This document shows positions 16,878 through 22,558 of a stretch of DNA of 25,071 nucleotides, piece by piece. Each line of letters begins with the position of its first letter. Position 1 is the stretch's first letter. A program made the translations under genes and the position numbers. The stretch lies in IMG/VR virus record IMGVR_UViG_3300020183_000430, positions 1 to 25,071 of that record. One strand, written 5' to 3'. Source of the stretch: a virus. The notes under the pieces were generated by a model. The model searched no databases, had not been told where the DNA came from, and saw only the letters and a list, made by a program, of their open reading frames with translations.

Positions 16878-17139
16878 CTATCAAATTGTTTATATCTTCA
16901 TCAGAAAGTTTAGGGGGAACGCTGTCCTCACGAATCTCTTCTTCTAGAAGCTCATCTTCTTGATTAGCTAAATATTCTTCTTGGACAACAATATTAATTG
17001 TATCCTGAACATCGTCCTGCGTTCCTATAATATCTACATAATCAGCTCCTGCTTCATATATATGTGTGAGTGTGTTGATAAGAAATTCCAAATTAATCTT
17101 ACGAAACCTCACTTCTTTACTGTTCTGTCGCTTCGTCAT
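16870..17139 (-). CDS. Unknown 89-residue acidic protein
   Basis: The N-terminal third is basic (MTKRQNSKEVRFRKIN), the centre has an alternating IETHIYEAGADYVDII-like hydrophobic pattern, and the C-terminal half is strongly acidic (EDELLEEEIRED). No other in-frame ATG exists, so the 23-base overlap with the Cys-rich gene upstream appears genuine. The function is unknown. Confidence 0.6.
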   Translation of the reverse strand: MTKRQNSKEVRFRKINLEFLINTLTHIYEAGADYVDIIGTQDDVQDTINIVVQEEYLANQEDELLEEEIREDSVPPKLSDEDINNLIDE

Positions 17140-17404
17140 ATTCGTCTTCTTGTTCTCTTGTCATAACTGGCATCCACTTATTGAGAGGACACGCACATGA
17201 CAAGCATTTTGTTTTAGCTGAAAGTGTACATCCACAACTTGTACAATGTGCATCAGGACGTATTGTCTTGTAATTCTTAGAATGAAACTGACAACTGTCA
17301 CAAATTGCCATCCTATCTGCTGAAACTTGATCAATCTGTTCCTTTATTTTTTTTTCTGGAAACAGATTGTTTTTCCAACCTTCGTAAATCTGCGTTAAGC
17401 TCAT
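17117..17404 (-). CDS. Cys-rich zinc-ribbon-like protein
   Basis: This 95-residue protein has eight cysteines at 35, 38, 54, 57, 59, 67, 70 and 72, arranged CxxC, CxxCxC and CxxCxC, consistent with two zinc sites. A charged helix (residues 1-34, containing EGWKNNLF and DRMAIC) precedes them, and a Pro-Leu-Asn-Lys-Trp segment and acidic tail follow. From memory, proteins of this pattern recur near the packaging genes of Bacteroidota phages, without known function. Starting at the first ATG means a 74-base overlap with the HU-like gene. Starting at Met 32 (17311) would avoid the overlap but lose the conserved-looking helix. Confidence 0.7.
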   Translation of the reverse strand: MSLTQIYEGWKNNLFPEKKIKEQIDQVSADRMAICDSCQFHSKNYKTIRPDAHCTSCGCTLSAKTKCLSCACPLNKWMPVMTREQEDEYDEATEQ

Positions 17405-17744
17405 TTATTCTATTGATTAATATTTTACGCTTTAATAGCATCTCATCAATTACATCATTCCACTTCTGCACCTTCGCATCACTGTCTGTTGTAACTATTT
17501 TATTTCTGAGTGTACGTATTTGGCCATCCATAACATCAAGTTTCTTTTGAGCAGCTTTATCATTCCACTTCAGTGTGCCAAGTGCAGAAATCTCTACACT
17601 CTTATTCTTCTGTGTTGCATTAACAACGCTTTCAAACTGATGCTTCACCACCTCATCAACAATACTTATGTCTATGTTGAGCTGCTTTGCCAATCGCTTG
17701 ACAAACCAATCTCTATGAGACATCGAACTAAGCTTTCCCTCCAT
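17331..17744 (-). CDS. HU/IHF-like DNA-binding protein with a coiled-coil C-terminus
   Basis: Residues 8-60 fit the first half of an HU/IHF fold: an initial helix (RDWFVKRLAKQLNI), a second helix (VDEVVKHQFESVVNAT), and the short strand pair SVEISALGTLKW, equivalent to the VxIxGFGTF segment. HU would then have two beta arms that embrace DNA. Here the chain instead becomes a long charged coiled coil (75-130) with a basic end. HU/IHF-like genes beside the packaging module are a known trait of crAss-like phages. The start may be the ATG at 17744 (137 residues, overlapping the upstream gene by 17 bases) or the ATG at 17723 (130 residues). Confidence 0.72.
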   Translation of the reverse strand: MEGKLSSMSHRDWFVKRLAKQLNIDISIVDEVVKHQFESVVNATQKNKSVEISALGTLKWNDKAAQKKLDVMDGQIRTLRNKIVTTDSDAKVQKWNDVIDEMLLKRKILINRINELNADLRRLEKQSVSRKKNKGTD

Positions 17745-18075
17745 GTAAAATCTTTATCTCCAACGTAATGTCATTTGAAAAATCCAACGATATTAGGGGA
17801 TTAACAACAATCTTTCCATCCTTCTTAAGAAGCAAATTACGCTTCTTTAGCTTCGACACCATATTATTCACTGTAGCTCCTGTTGTATCATACACTTGAC
17901 AAAACTTCTCTCTATTACTAGGAACAGAAATACTTCCAGAAACAGCAATGAACGACATCAACTGCACTTCTCGCTCTGTAAGCTGTAAATCATTCAATGC
18001 AGAAAGAACAGAATAATACTTCCCAGACAAATCAATGTCATTCTGCAATTCCTTCTTTAATCGTTGTACAATCAT
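17728..18075 (-). CDS. Winged-helix DNA-binding protein, first gene of the late arm
   Basis: In this 115-residue protein, residues 30-92 fit a winged helix: LTEREVQLMSFIA as helix 1, then YDTTGATVNNMVSKLKKRNLL as turn, recognition helix and following helix, then LLKKDGKIVV as the wing hairpin. It is the promoter-proximal gene of the minus-strand operon and faces the plus-strand operon across a 258-base control region. An autoregulatory or arm-switching role is therefore plausible but inferred. A role in replication or DNA packaging cannot be excluded. Confidence 0.68.
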   Translation of the reverse strand: MIVQRLKKELQNDIDLSGKYYSVLSALNDLQLTEREVQLMSFIAVSGSISVPSNREKFCQVYDTTGATVNNMVSKLKKRNLLLKKDGKIVVNPLISLDFSNDITLEIKILHGGKA

Positions 18076-18098
18076 CTGACAATCATATTGGTTTCTAA

Positions 18099-18131
18099 CA
18101 AATATAAAACATCCTCCACCAAAATAACAAA
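18099..18131 (-). promoter_or_regulatory. Bacteroidota-type promoter of the minus-strand arm
   Basis: On the minus strand TTTG (18131-18128), then 21 bases, then TATATTTG (18106-18099), a full match to the TAnnTTTG box. The predicted start is close to the AAACCAAT leader (18094-18087), about 20 bases from the ATG at 18075. This is the best promoter I find in the window and the strongest hint at the host phylum. Confidence 0.72.
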
Positions 18132-18199
18132 TTTTATTATTCCTGTTTTTAATTAACCACCCCCACCCATGTGAATAATTGTAAAAAAGCCCCCCACCA

Positions 18200-18214
18200 A
18201 AATTTTCAAAATTT
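18200..18214. promoter_or_regulatory. Perfect 15-base AT palindrome, possible operator
   Basis: AAATTTT-C-AAAATTT is a perfect 7-1-7 palindrome in the middle of the divergent control region, between the minus-strand promoter and the first plus-strand gene. Runs of C (18157-18168 and 18190-18198) and G (18234-18244) flank it. It could bind a dimeric regulator such as the winged-helix protein. No experimental or sequence evidence identifies the partner. Confidence 0.4.
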
Positions 18215-18276
18215 AAAAAACTATTATGTCAATGGGAGGGGAGGTTACATCAGGTTGAAACCCCTTGAGGGTTATG

Positions 18277-18299
18277 GCAGGTTGGGGTGTTCCCCCTGC
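18277..18299 (+). promoter_or_regulatory. Leader hairpin before the first plus-strand gene
   Basis: GCAG and CTGC form the base and GGGG/CCCC the top of a 23-base hairpin ending about 35 bases before the ATG at 18334. A smaller stem, AACCC/GGGTT, lies just upstream near 18259-18273. It may be part of a promoter or mRNA leader. Confidence 0.35.
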
Positions 18300-18333
18300 T
18301 TTGACACTAACTAAAACCAAAACACAAACTAAG

Positions 18334-18732
18334 ATGGCAAACGCAATCGAAATCACAGGACCACAAATCTTTCGTCTCAGAGTTCTAGAATCTGCTAGAC
18401 CTTACGCAAAAGATTCTGCTCTAGCAGGACAAACTTATTCCAGAGTGACCTACAATGGAACAGTCTTTACTATCAATGATAAAGACCCATTCCTTGCAGA
18501 CCTCAAGGCTGGTAAAGTTCACACTGCATTCTTGCTTGAGACGCAAGACACCATTGAAGATGCTGAAGGTAACTCTACTAACGTTACACGATTGGCATTC
18601 GATGGTTACGCAAGCAATGCGCAAATGATTGGCTTGACCAAGACTGATGCTGTTCTACAGTCCATCATGAAAGGGTCATTCAAAGCAGAAGCAGAACTTA
18701 GCGAGGCAGACTTACAGGCATTGGAGCAATAA
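18334..18732 (+). CDS. Unknown 132-residue protein, first gene of the plus-strand arm
   Basis: I start it at the ATG at 18334, preceded by an A/C-rich leader. A frame opening with TTG at 18265 runs through the hairpin leader. The protein is beta-rich in its first two thirds (ITGPQIFRLRVLESARPY, YSRVTYNGTVFTI), then has helices in the C-terminus (DAVLQSIMKGSFKAEAELS). It is soluble, with no membrane segment. Regular codon use and isolation behind a strong-looking control region suggest high expression. A small nucleic-acid-binding protein is possible, but no motif proves it. Confidence 0.75.
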   Translation: MANAIEITGPQIFRLRVLESARPYAKDSALAGQTYSRVTYNGTVFTINDKDPFLADLKAGKVHTAFLLETQDTIEDAEGNSTNVTRLAFDGYASNAQMIGLTKTDAVLQSIMKGSFKAEAELSEADLQALEQ

Positions 18733-18745
18733 CGCTCCTTTGCCA

Positions 18746-18889
18746 AGTTGTAATAGAAACTTAGTTTTCAGATGCCAGTAGGTAATTAATATCCCTACAG
18801 CCATGCCTGATATAATTGCTATCTAAGTCTAAAAACTATTACAACTGTAGACATTCATAGCGTGGCGAGAAATCGCTGCGCTAAATGTC
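18746..18889 (+). ncRNA. Candidate structured RNA: long compound stem plus GAAA-capped helix
   Basis: Element 1 (18746-18846) nests 11-bp (AGTTGTAATAG with CTATTACAACT), 6-bp, 4-bp, 3-bp and 5-bp stems in colinear order. Element 2 (18850-18889) has a 6-bp base, a two-base bulge (CA), then an 11-bp helix closed by a GAAA tetraloop. Two of its pairs are G-U or U-G, which pair in RNA but not in DNA. It resembles no RNA family I know. The strand is assumed from the neighbouring genes. Confidence 0.45.
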
Positions 18890-19013
18890 GTATATAAAAA
18901 CACAATCTAATGCTTCATCAAGCAAACTGATGACATATATAGATACATGTTGCATTGTATCATATGTGGTGTGAGGATGTGTTCTTATTAAAATACAACG
19001 TTTTTATGTAAAT

Positions 19014-19063
19014 GTACAATTTAATAAAGTTTTCCTCGGGGAAATCAAAACTTTGTGTTGTAC
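19014..19063 (+). repeat. Compound inverted repeat with alternative pairing
   Basis: GTACAA (19014-19019) pairs with TTGTAC (19058-19063), AAAGT with ACTTT, and TTTCC with GGAAA around the loop TCGG. The right outer arm can instead pair with TACAAC at 18994-18999, so two folds exclude each other. The role is unknown. Confidence 0.45.
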
Positions 19064-19330
19064 TTTATCAAGAAATAGTTGTGAGAATAAGAGTAGGAGT
19101 GTCACTAATAACGTATATAAGGGTGTTATTCAATGTTGTTGATTTCATTCTTTAGACACATCGTATAGCATTAATTAACATAAACGCACAAGAACATGAT
19201 AACATTATGTGTAATGCCCAATTTTAAGGGCACAAGAAAAGAGACATTGCAAGCATTTATTGTATGTGTCCTAATTGACAGTCTTTATTGTTTTCCATTT
19301 ATTCATCATTATTTATAACCAAACACGCAC

Positions 19331-19636
19331 ATGAACATTTTAAAATTAGCTAGAGGAATAGCTTTTAGCACTGCTATCCTCGCAGGATTATTAACAGTGG
19401 GTATGATAGTATTTGCTGGGTATGCAATGGAGATTGGTCTTAATGATTATAATCTTCTTGGATGTTTGTTCATCTTCTTTATGTCAGCCCTTTACGCGCT
19501 TGCTGTTGATGCAAAAATTAGAGAAGAAGCTACAGACATAGAAGCTGTTAAGAAAGTTCATCAAACAACTCTCAATCAGTGTATCTGGATGATGGTTTTA
19601 TTACTAGTTGGAACAATTCTTTTCTTTGTTTTATGA
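19331..19636 (+). CDS. Small membrane protein, three predicted transmembrane segments
   Basis: This 101-residue protein has hydrophobic segments at about residues 8-31, 42-59 and 83-101, with a charged stretch (KIREEATDIEAVKK) between the second and third. The ATG follows an AAACACGCAC leader directly. The function is unknown. Small early membrane proteins of phages often alter the host envelope or exclude other phages, but nothing here proves that. Confidence 0.7.
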   Translation: MNILKLARGIAFSTAILAGLLTVGMIVFAGYAMEIGLNDYNLLGCLFIFFMSALYALAVDAKIREEATDIEAVKKVHQTTLNQCIWMMVLLLVGTILFFVL

Positions 19637-19842
19637 AATTTGCTAGACAATGTTCTGTAACAGGAGAAGGAATGAATGAGGGATGGGTTGGTGATGATGG
19701 ATGTGTCTATTTCAAATATGCACATGACGCTTTACAATGGTGCATAGATCGTGGATATAGAGATATTGACGATGCGTATGCTGATGATGTTATTTATTGG
19801 ACAGAATGGGAAGATGAAGACTATTTCGATGAACAGTTATGA
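19633..19842 (+). CDS. Unknown 69-residue acidic protein
   Basis: It starts at the ATG at 19633, overlapping the previous stop (ATGA). A longer frame from 19579 lies inside the membrane-protein gene. The sequence opens with a CSVTGEGMNEGW segment and ends in an acidic, aromatic tail (YWTEWEDEDYF). From memory, CxVTGxGMNEG proteins are frequent in Bacteroidota phages and plasmids with no assigned function. Confidence 0.7.
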   Translation: MKFARQCSVTGEGMNEGWVGDDGCVYFKYAHDALQWCIDRGYRDIDDAYADDVIYWTEWEDEDYFDEQL

Positions 19843-20057
19843 TAGTTGAAAGAAAGAGTATCATCACTGGTAAAATAAATCAAATGGAGATTGATATTAC
19901 ATCAGAACAACTGTTTGATTTTATAAGTGGTAGATCAGGACTTGCTCAAGAAGCATTTCCTGATTTATCTGCTGATGAGCGTGAGTTCATCATTTCTGGT
20001 ATTCATCCAACAGAATGGGAACAATTATTTGGTAAAGAAGATGAAGAGATTAACTAA
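19839..20057 (+). CDS. Unknown 72-residue protein with ADEREFIISGI segment
   Basis: It overlaps the preceding gene by four bases. The first part is a beta pattern (MIVERKSIITGKINQMEI), followed by helices and the segment SADEREFIISGIHPTEWEQLF. I recognise this layout from memory as a common small protein of Bacteroidota phages, but know no function. Partners on both sides suggest one polycistronic message. Confidence 0.7.
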   Translation: MIVERKSIITGKINQMEIDITSEQLFDFISGRSGLAQEAFPDLSADEREFIISGIHPTEWEQLFGKEDEEIN

Positions 20058-20169
20058 ACAAGAATTTGGTGAGAGAATAGTATTCTTTAGCCTATTAGGT
20101 ATGATGGTCATTGCATTAATTATGTGGTGGCTGGAGTTTGTTAAATACAATCCACAAATCATCTTTTGA
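20041..20169 (+). CDS. Tiny single-pass membrane protein (42 residues)
   Basis: The ATG at 20041 overlaps the previous gene by 17 bases. A longer frame starting at 19927 is unlikely because it would lie inside that gene. One hydrophobic segment (about residues 12-31, VFFSLLGMMVIALIMWWLEF) follows a basic N-terminus. The function is unknown. Confidence 0.55.
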   Translation: MKRLTKQEFGERIVFFSLLGMMVIALIMWWLEFVKYNPQIIF

Positions 20170-20187
20170 GTTGATTTGTGCGACTGC

Positions 20188-20211
20188 TGAGCATTCAGGA
20201 TAAACTGCTCA
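20188..20211 (+). repeat. Short hairpin between transcription segments
   Basis: TGAGCA (20188-20193) and TGCTCA (20206-20211) form a 6-bp stem around 12 bases in the 123-base gap before the gene at 20293. No T-run follows, so it is weak as a terminator. The rest of the gap is an A-rich leader. Confidence 0.35.
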
Positions 20212-20292
20212 TACATTATAGCATTAACATTAAAATCAAAGCAAATAATCGAATAAAAGCAAAAACTAACAATTAAAACAAAAAACACACTA

Positions 20293-20568
20293 ATGAAAGC
20301 ACACCAAACAATCGCAGATGTGTTGATGGATATCAATACACCTGAAGCAGCAAAGAAGTTCATAGTGATTACAGATCACGAGAACAATTTCTATCTATCC
20401 TATCCAGGAGAAGATGAATTTACACCTCTTAGAGGAGAAGCCTTTCTTACACGCACATTTATTCCTTTCTCAGTCAGCGTGCATCAAGAAGTTGGTTCTC
20501 ATTTTGTTTACAAATGGGATACAATGAATGAAGTTGTTAATCATTTTGACTTACTCTTTAACTCTTGA
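20293..20568 (+). CDS. Unknown 91-residue protein
   Basis: This soluble protein has an N-terminal helix (HQTIADVLMDINTPEAAKKF), a central beta section (IVITDHENNFYLSYPGEDEF), and a C-terminus rich in aromatic and acidic residues. The leader is A/C-rich, as with other genes on this strand. I recognise no family. Confidence 0.68.
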   Translation: MKAHQTIADVLMDINTPEAAKKFIVITDHENNFYLSYPGEDEFTPLRGEAFLTRTFIPFSVSVHQEVGSHFVYKWDTMNEVVNHFDLLFNS

Positions 20569-20573
20569 TAGCC

Positions 20574-21296
20574 ATGAAAAAGCCAATAGCATTATTTTTC
20601 TCATCAAGAGAAGATTTTGATAAGAAAGTAAATAGCATGCCATTCAATAGAGATGGTGCAGTTATGCCATATTTAGTTCGAAGCATGAACAAGTCAGGAT
20701 TTGTAGTTCCCATTCTAATGATTAAAACTAATCTAATTGATGGATATGATAAAATCTATATCGTAGATGGTCATAACAGGGCAACAACAGCTCTTTATTT
20801 GAATATTCCATTCTTTGGTTTTCTACTTCCTAATAAATTTTCAAATATTGAAGAATTAGTAACATTTGTTTCTGATCTTAATAGTAGTCAGAAAGCTTGG
20901 ACTAATATGGATTACATTAGAGCATTTGCACATGTTGGTAAGAAGGAGTACCTAGATTTGATTCAGGTCAAATCTAAAACACCATACTCTTTTACTACTG
21001 TTGCAACAATACTTTCCACTCCTAATGGTAGAAATGCTCAATCTTCAAATCTTAAGAAAGGTGATTTTAAGATAAATAGATTGAAGGAAGCACAGGAAGT
21101 GTTCAAGTATGCTGGTGAGCTTTCTAAATACAAGCCATTATCTAATAGAATGGTGCTATCATTAAATGCAGTGATGGCTTTAGAAATCTTTGATAAGAAG
21201 AAGTTTGAAGAGGCTTATGCCAAGCATTGTCATAAGATTAGCAAACTAAGTTTAGATTCATTTGAAAGCACATTTATTAGCTGGTTACAATCATGA
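20574..21296 (+). CDS. ParB-like protein
   Basis: I choose the ATG at 20574. A TTG nine bases earlier would give three more residues. In this 240-residue protein the segment KIYIVDGHNRATTALYLNIPF (59-79) matches the ParB/sulfiredoxin-like core, with DGHNR at 65-69 as the nucleotide-binding motif and a preceding strand (VVPILMIK). The rest is helical, with FTTVATILSTP possibly a helix-turn-helix. Classical ParB proteins bind CTP and DNA in partition. Phage members are diverse and include nucleases and transcription regulators. No ParA partner is visible, so the role is open. Confidence 0.72.
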   Translation: MKKPIALFFSSREDFDKKVNSMPFNRDGAVMPYLVRSMNKSGFVVPILMIKTNLIDGYDKIYIVDGHNRATTALYLNIPFFGFLLPNKFSNIEELVTFVSDLNSSQKAWTNMDYIRAFAHVGKKEYLDLIQVKSKTPYSFTTVATILSTPNGRNAQSSNLKKGDFKINRLKEAQEVFKYAGELSKYKPLSNRMVLSLNAVMALEIFDKKKFEEAYAKHCHKISKLSLDSFESTFISWLQS

Positions 21297-21556
21297 AAGT
21301 GAAAAACAAAGAACAACTCGACAAATTAATCATCACGATGGTTAAGCTCTATCCTACCAACCTTACATATGCATTTGGTCGTGTAAGTGACATTACAGGA
21401 TATGGTTCACGTGTATTGGCGAATAGATGGTATAGTAACATCAGACATAGAAGTGAAGTGGTGTACAAGGTGGTGAGTAATAAAGTGGAAATCAGGAACA
21501 CTAGAATTACCAGATCTGATATGATTGAGAAGCTTATGAAAATCTTTAGGATATGA
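21293..21556 (+). CDS. Unknown 87-residue basic protein
   Basis: It is coupled to the ParB-like gene by an ATGA overlap. It is strongly basic with segments YGSRVLANRWYSNIRHR and TRITRSDMIEKLM, which suggest nucleic-acid binding. It could act together with the ParB-like protein. No known motif is certain. Confidence 0.65.
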   Translation: MKVKNKEQLDKLIITMVKLYPTNLTYAFGRVSDITGYGSRVLANRWYSNIRHRSEVVYKVVSNKVEIRNTRITRSDMIEKLMKIFRI

Positions 21557-21792
21557 AACCACAACTAAAAAATCATATGAAAAATATGTCAAGTTTTATT
21601 GCATTAATGCTAGCGTTTTACATATTTGTGTATTACATGATCACAATGGTGATGATTATTACGCAAAGAACACTAGAACTGCATCCTGCTTTTGGTTTTC
21701 TTGCTCACATAATGGCATCGTTCGTGATCCTATTAACGATTTACATATATGAGCCACGTAAAGACCAAAACAATAAAGCTGACAGAAGATGA
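21553..21792 (+). CDS. Two-pass membrane protein
   Basis: Hydrophobic segments lie at about residues 13-36 and 45-66 of 79, with a basic, lysine-rich tail. It overlaps the gene before by four bases and the next gene by 44 bases. The function is unknown. Confidence 0.65.
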   Translation: MKPQLKNHMKNMSSFIALMLAFYIFVYYMITMVMIITQRTLELHPAFGFLAHIMASFVILLTIYIYEPRKDQNNKADRR

Positions 21793-21916
21793 ACTTGACA
21801 ACTTTAGGGCTATAGCAGAGAAATACAATGTAGCTTTTGAAGTAAAACAAGTGAAAAACTTATACCATGTAACAGCTCCAGCAGATAAAATATATCAATG
21901 GGGCTATGATGATTAA
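21749..21916 (+). CDS. Unknown 55-residue protein overlapping the membrane-protein gene
   Basis: An ATG at 21749 opens a 55-codon frame with a charged, amphipathic sequence (KLTEDELDNFRAIAEKYN) and ends at TAA 21914-21916. The first 44 bases lie in the previous gene. No other frame fills the gap 21793-21916, which supports it. Confidence 0.55.
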   Translation: MSHVKTKTIKLTEDELDNFRAIAEKYNVAFEVKQVKNLYHVTAPADKIYQWGYDD

Positions 21917-21924
21917 AGCTGATT

Positions 21925-22065
21925 ATGAAATTTACAGAACAGGAAATAGAAACACTAATAGATCTCTGGAGAGACAGACTAACTATTAAGGAGATGGCTT
22001 GGACAATGAAAAAGAAGCCAACACAAATTTACTATCAGCTTAGAAAGCGTTTATTAGTAGGATAA
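21925..22065 (+). CDS. Tiny helix-turn-helix protein (46 residues)
   Basis: It starts eight bases after the previous stop. The sequence begins FTEQEIETLIDLWRDRLTI, then KEMAWTMKKKPTQIYYQLRKR, which fits a three-helix Myb/homeodomain-like fold in which the last helix would contact DNA. It is the last gene before the terminator at 22124. It may be a small transcription regulator of the early genes. Confidence 0.6.
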   Translation: MKFTEQEIETLIDLWRDRLTIKEMAWTMKKKPTQIYYQLRKRLLVG

Positions 22066-22123
22066 TAATAGGGTTTGATGTTAATTGAAGTCGCCAGTGC
22101 TTTCCAGTGGCAACATTTAAAAG

Positions 22124-22149
22124 AGCTCTTCGCAATGAAGAGCTTTTTT
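22124..22149 (+). terminator. Intrinsic terminator
   Basis: AGCTCTTC (22124-22131), loop GCAAT, GAAGAGCT (22137-22144), then a run of six T. This perfect 8-bp stem with a U-tract is a classic Rho-independent terminator. The rest of the 116-base gap around it contains no gene. Confidence 0.88.
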
Positions 22150-22181
22150 ATTTAACTTAAACGCACAAAACAAATAAAACT

Positions 22182-22373
22182 ATGCCAGACATAACAATGT
22201 GCCCAGGGACAAATTGTCCCCAGAAAGAAAAATGCTACAGATTTACAGCAAAACCCAATGAATACAGACAGGCATACTTTGTAGAAGCACCCATTAAAGA
22301 TGGTAAATGCGAAATGTATTGGGGAGAACAAGCAGAATCAATTTGGAATCAACTAAAAGAAATTGTGAAATGA
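22182..22373 (+). CDS. Small Cys-rich protein
   Basis: This 63-residue protein has cysteines at residues 7, 12, 18 and near 43, in the pattern MCPGTNCPQKEKCYRF and KCEMYW, consistent with one zinc site. From memory, a similar protein is common in Bacteroidota phages, with no known function. The leader (TAAACGCACAA) matches one at 19181. Confidence 0.72.
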   Translation: MPDITMCPGTNCPQKEKCYRFTAKPNEYRQAYFVEAPIKDGKCEMYWGEQAESIWNQLKEIVK

Positions 22374-22558
22374 AACAGACAGCAGTAGATTGGTTATTTC
22401 AAGAACTATGGGATAGACCAAAGGATAAAATGGTTTGGTATTACATTTTAGAAAAAGCCAAACAAATGGAAAAGGAGCAGATTGAAGTTGCATTTTGGGA
22501 AAAACCATTTGATAATCATAATACATTTAAAGAATACTACAAAGAAACCTACGAATGA
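22370..22558 (+). CDS. Unknown 62-residue helical protein
   Basis: The ATG at 22370 overlaps the previous stop (ATGA). The N-terminus MKQTAVDWLFQEL and the segment KAKQMEKEQIEVAF fit, from memory, a very widespread small protein family of Bacteroidota phages and mobile elements. The function is unknown. A longer frame from 22307 sits inside the previous gene. Confidence 0.72.
   Translation: MKQTAVDWLFQELWDRPKDKMVWYYILEKAKQMEKEQIEVAFWEKPFDNHNTFKEYYKETYE

Larger units (their letters stand above)
18733..19330 (+). other. Roughly 600-base interval with no convincing gene, rich in stem-loops
   Basis: Every frame is broken into very short pieces; the longest start-to-stop reading is 40 codons (19196-19318). 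Instead there is a chain of inverted repeats: 18723-18738 (spanning the previous stop), 18746-18846, 18850-18889, 18911-18924, 18934-18966, 19014-19063, 19107-19130 and 19215-19232. The A/C-rich leader of the next gene closes the interval. It could hold a structured RNA, a replication origin, or both. Confidence 0.7.

Noticed and set aside
18296-18303. CTGCTTTG as a -7 box for the gene at 18334
   Set aside because: TTTG is present but the TA is replaced by CT and no TTG is found at the right distance, so I do not call a promoter.
18927-18933. CTGATGA as a hammerhead ribozyme core
   Set aside because: The stem that follows is not succeeded by the required GAAA, and no matching cleavage-site stem is seen.
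19196-19318. A 40-codon frame after a TAAACGCACAA leader
   Set aside because: The leader match is interesting, but the product has no convincing composition and it overlaps the hairpin at 19215-19232. It is left as a possible leader peptide at low confidence.
18733-19330. tRNA gene in the structured interval
   Set aside because: No T-loop (GTTCRANNC), no anticodon-arm geometry and no acceptor stem of the right spacing can be found.
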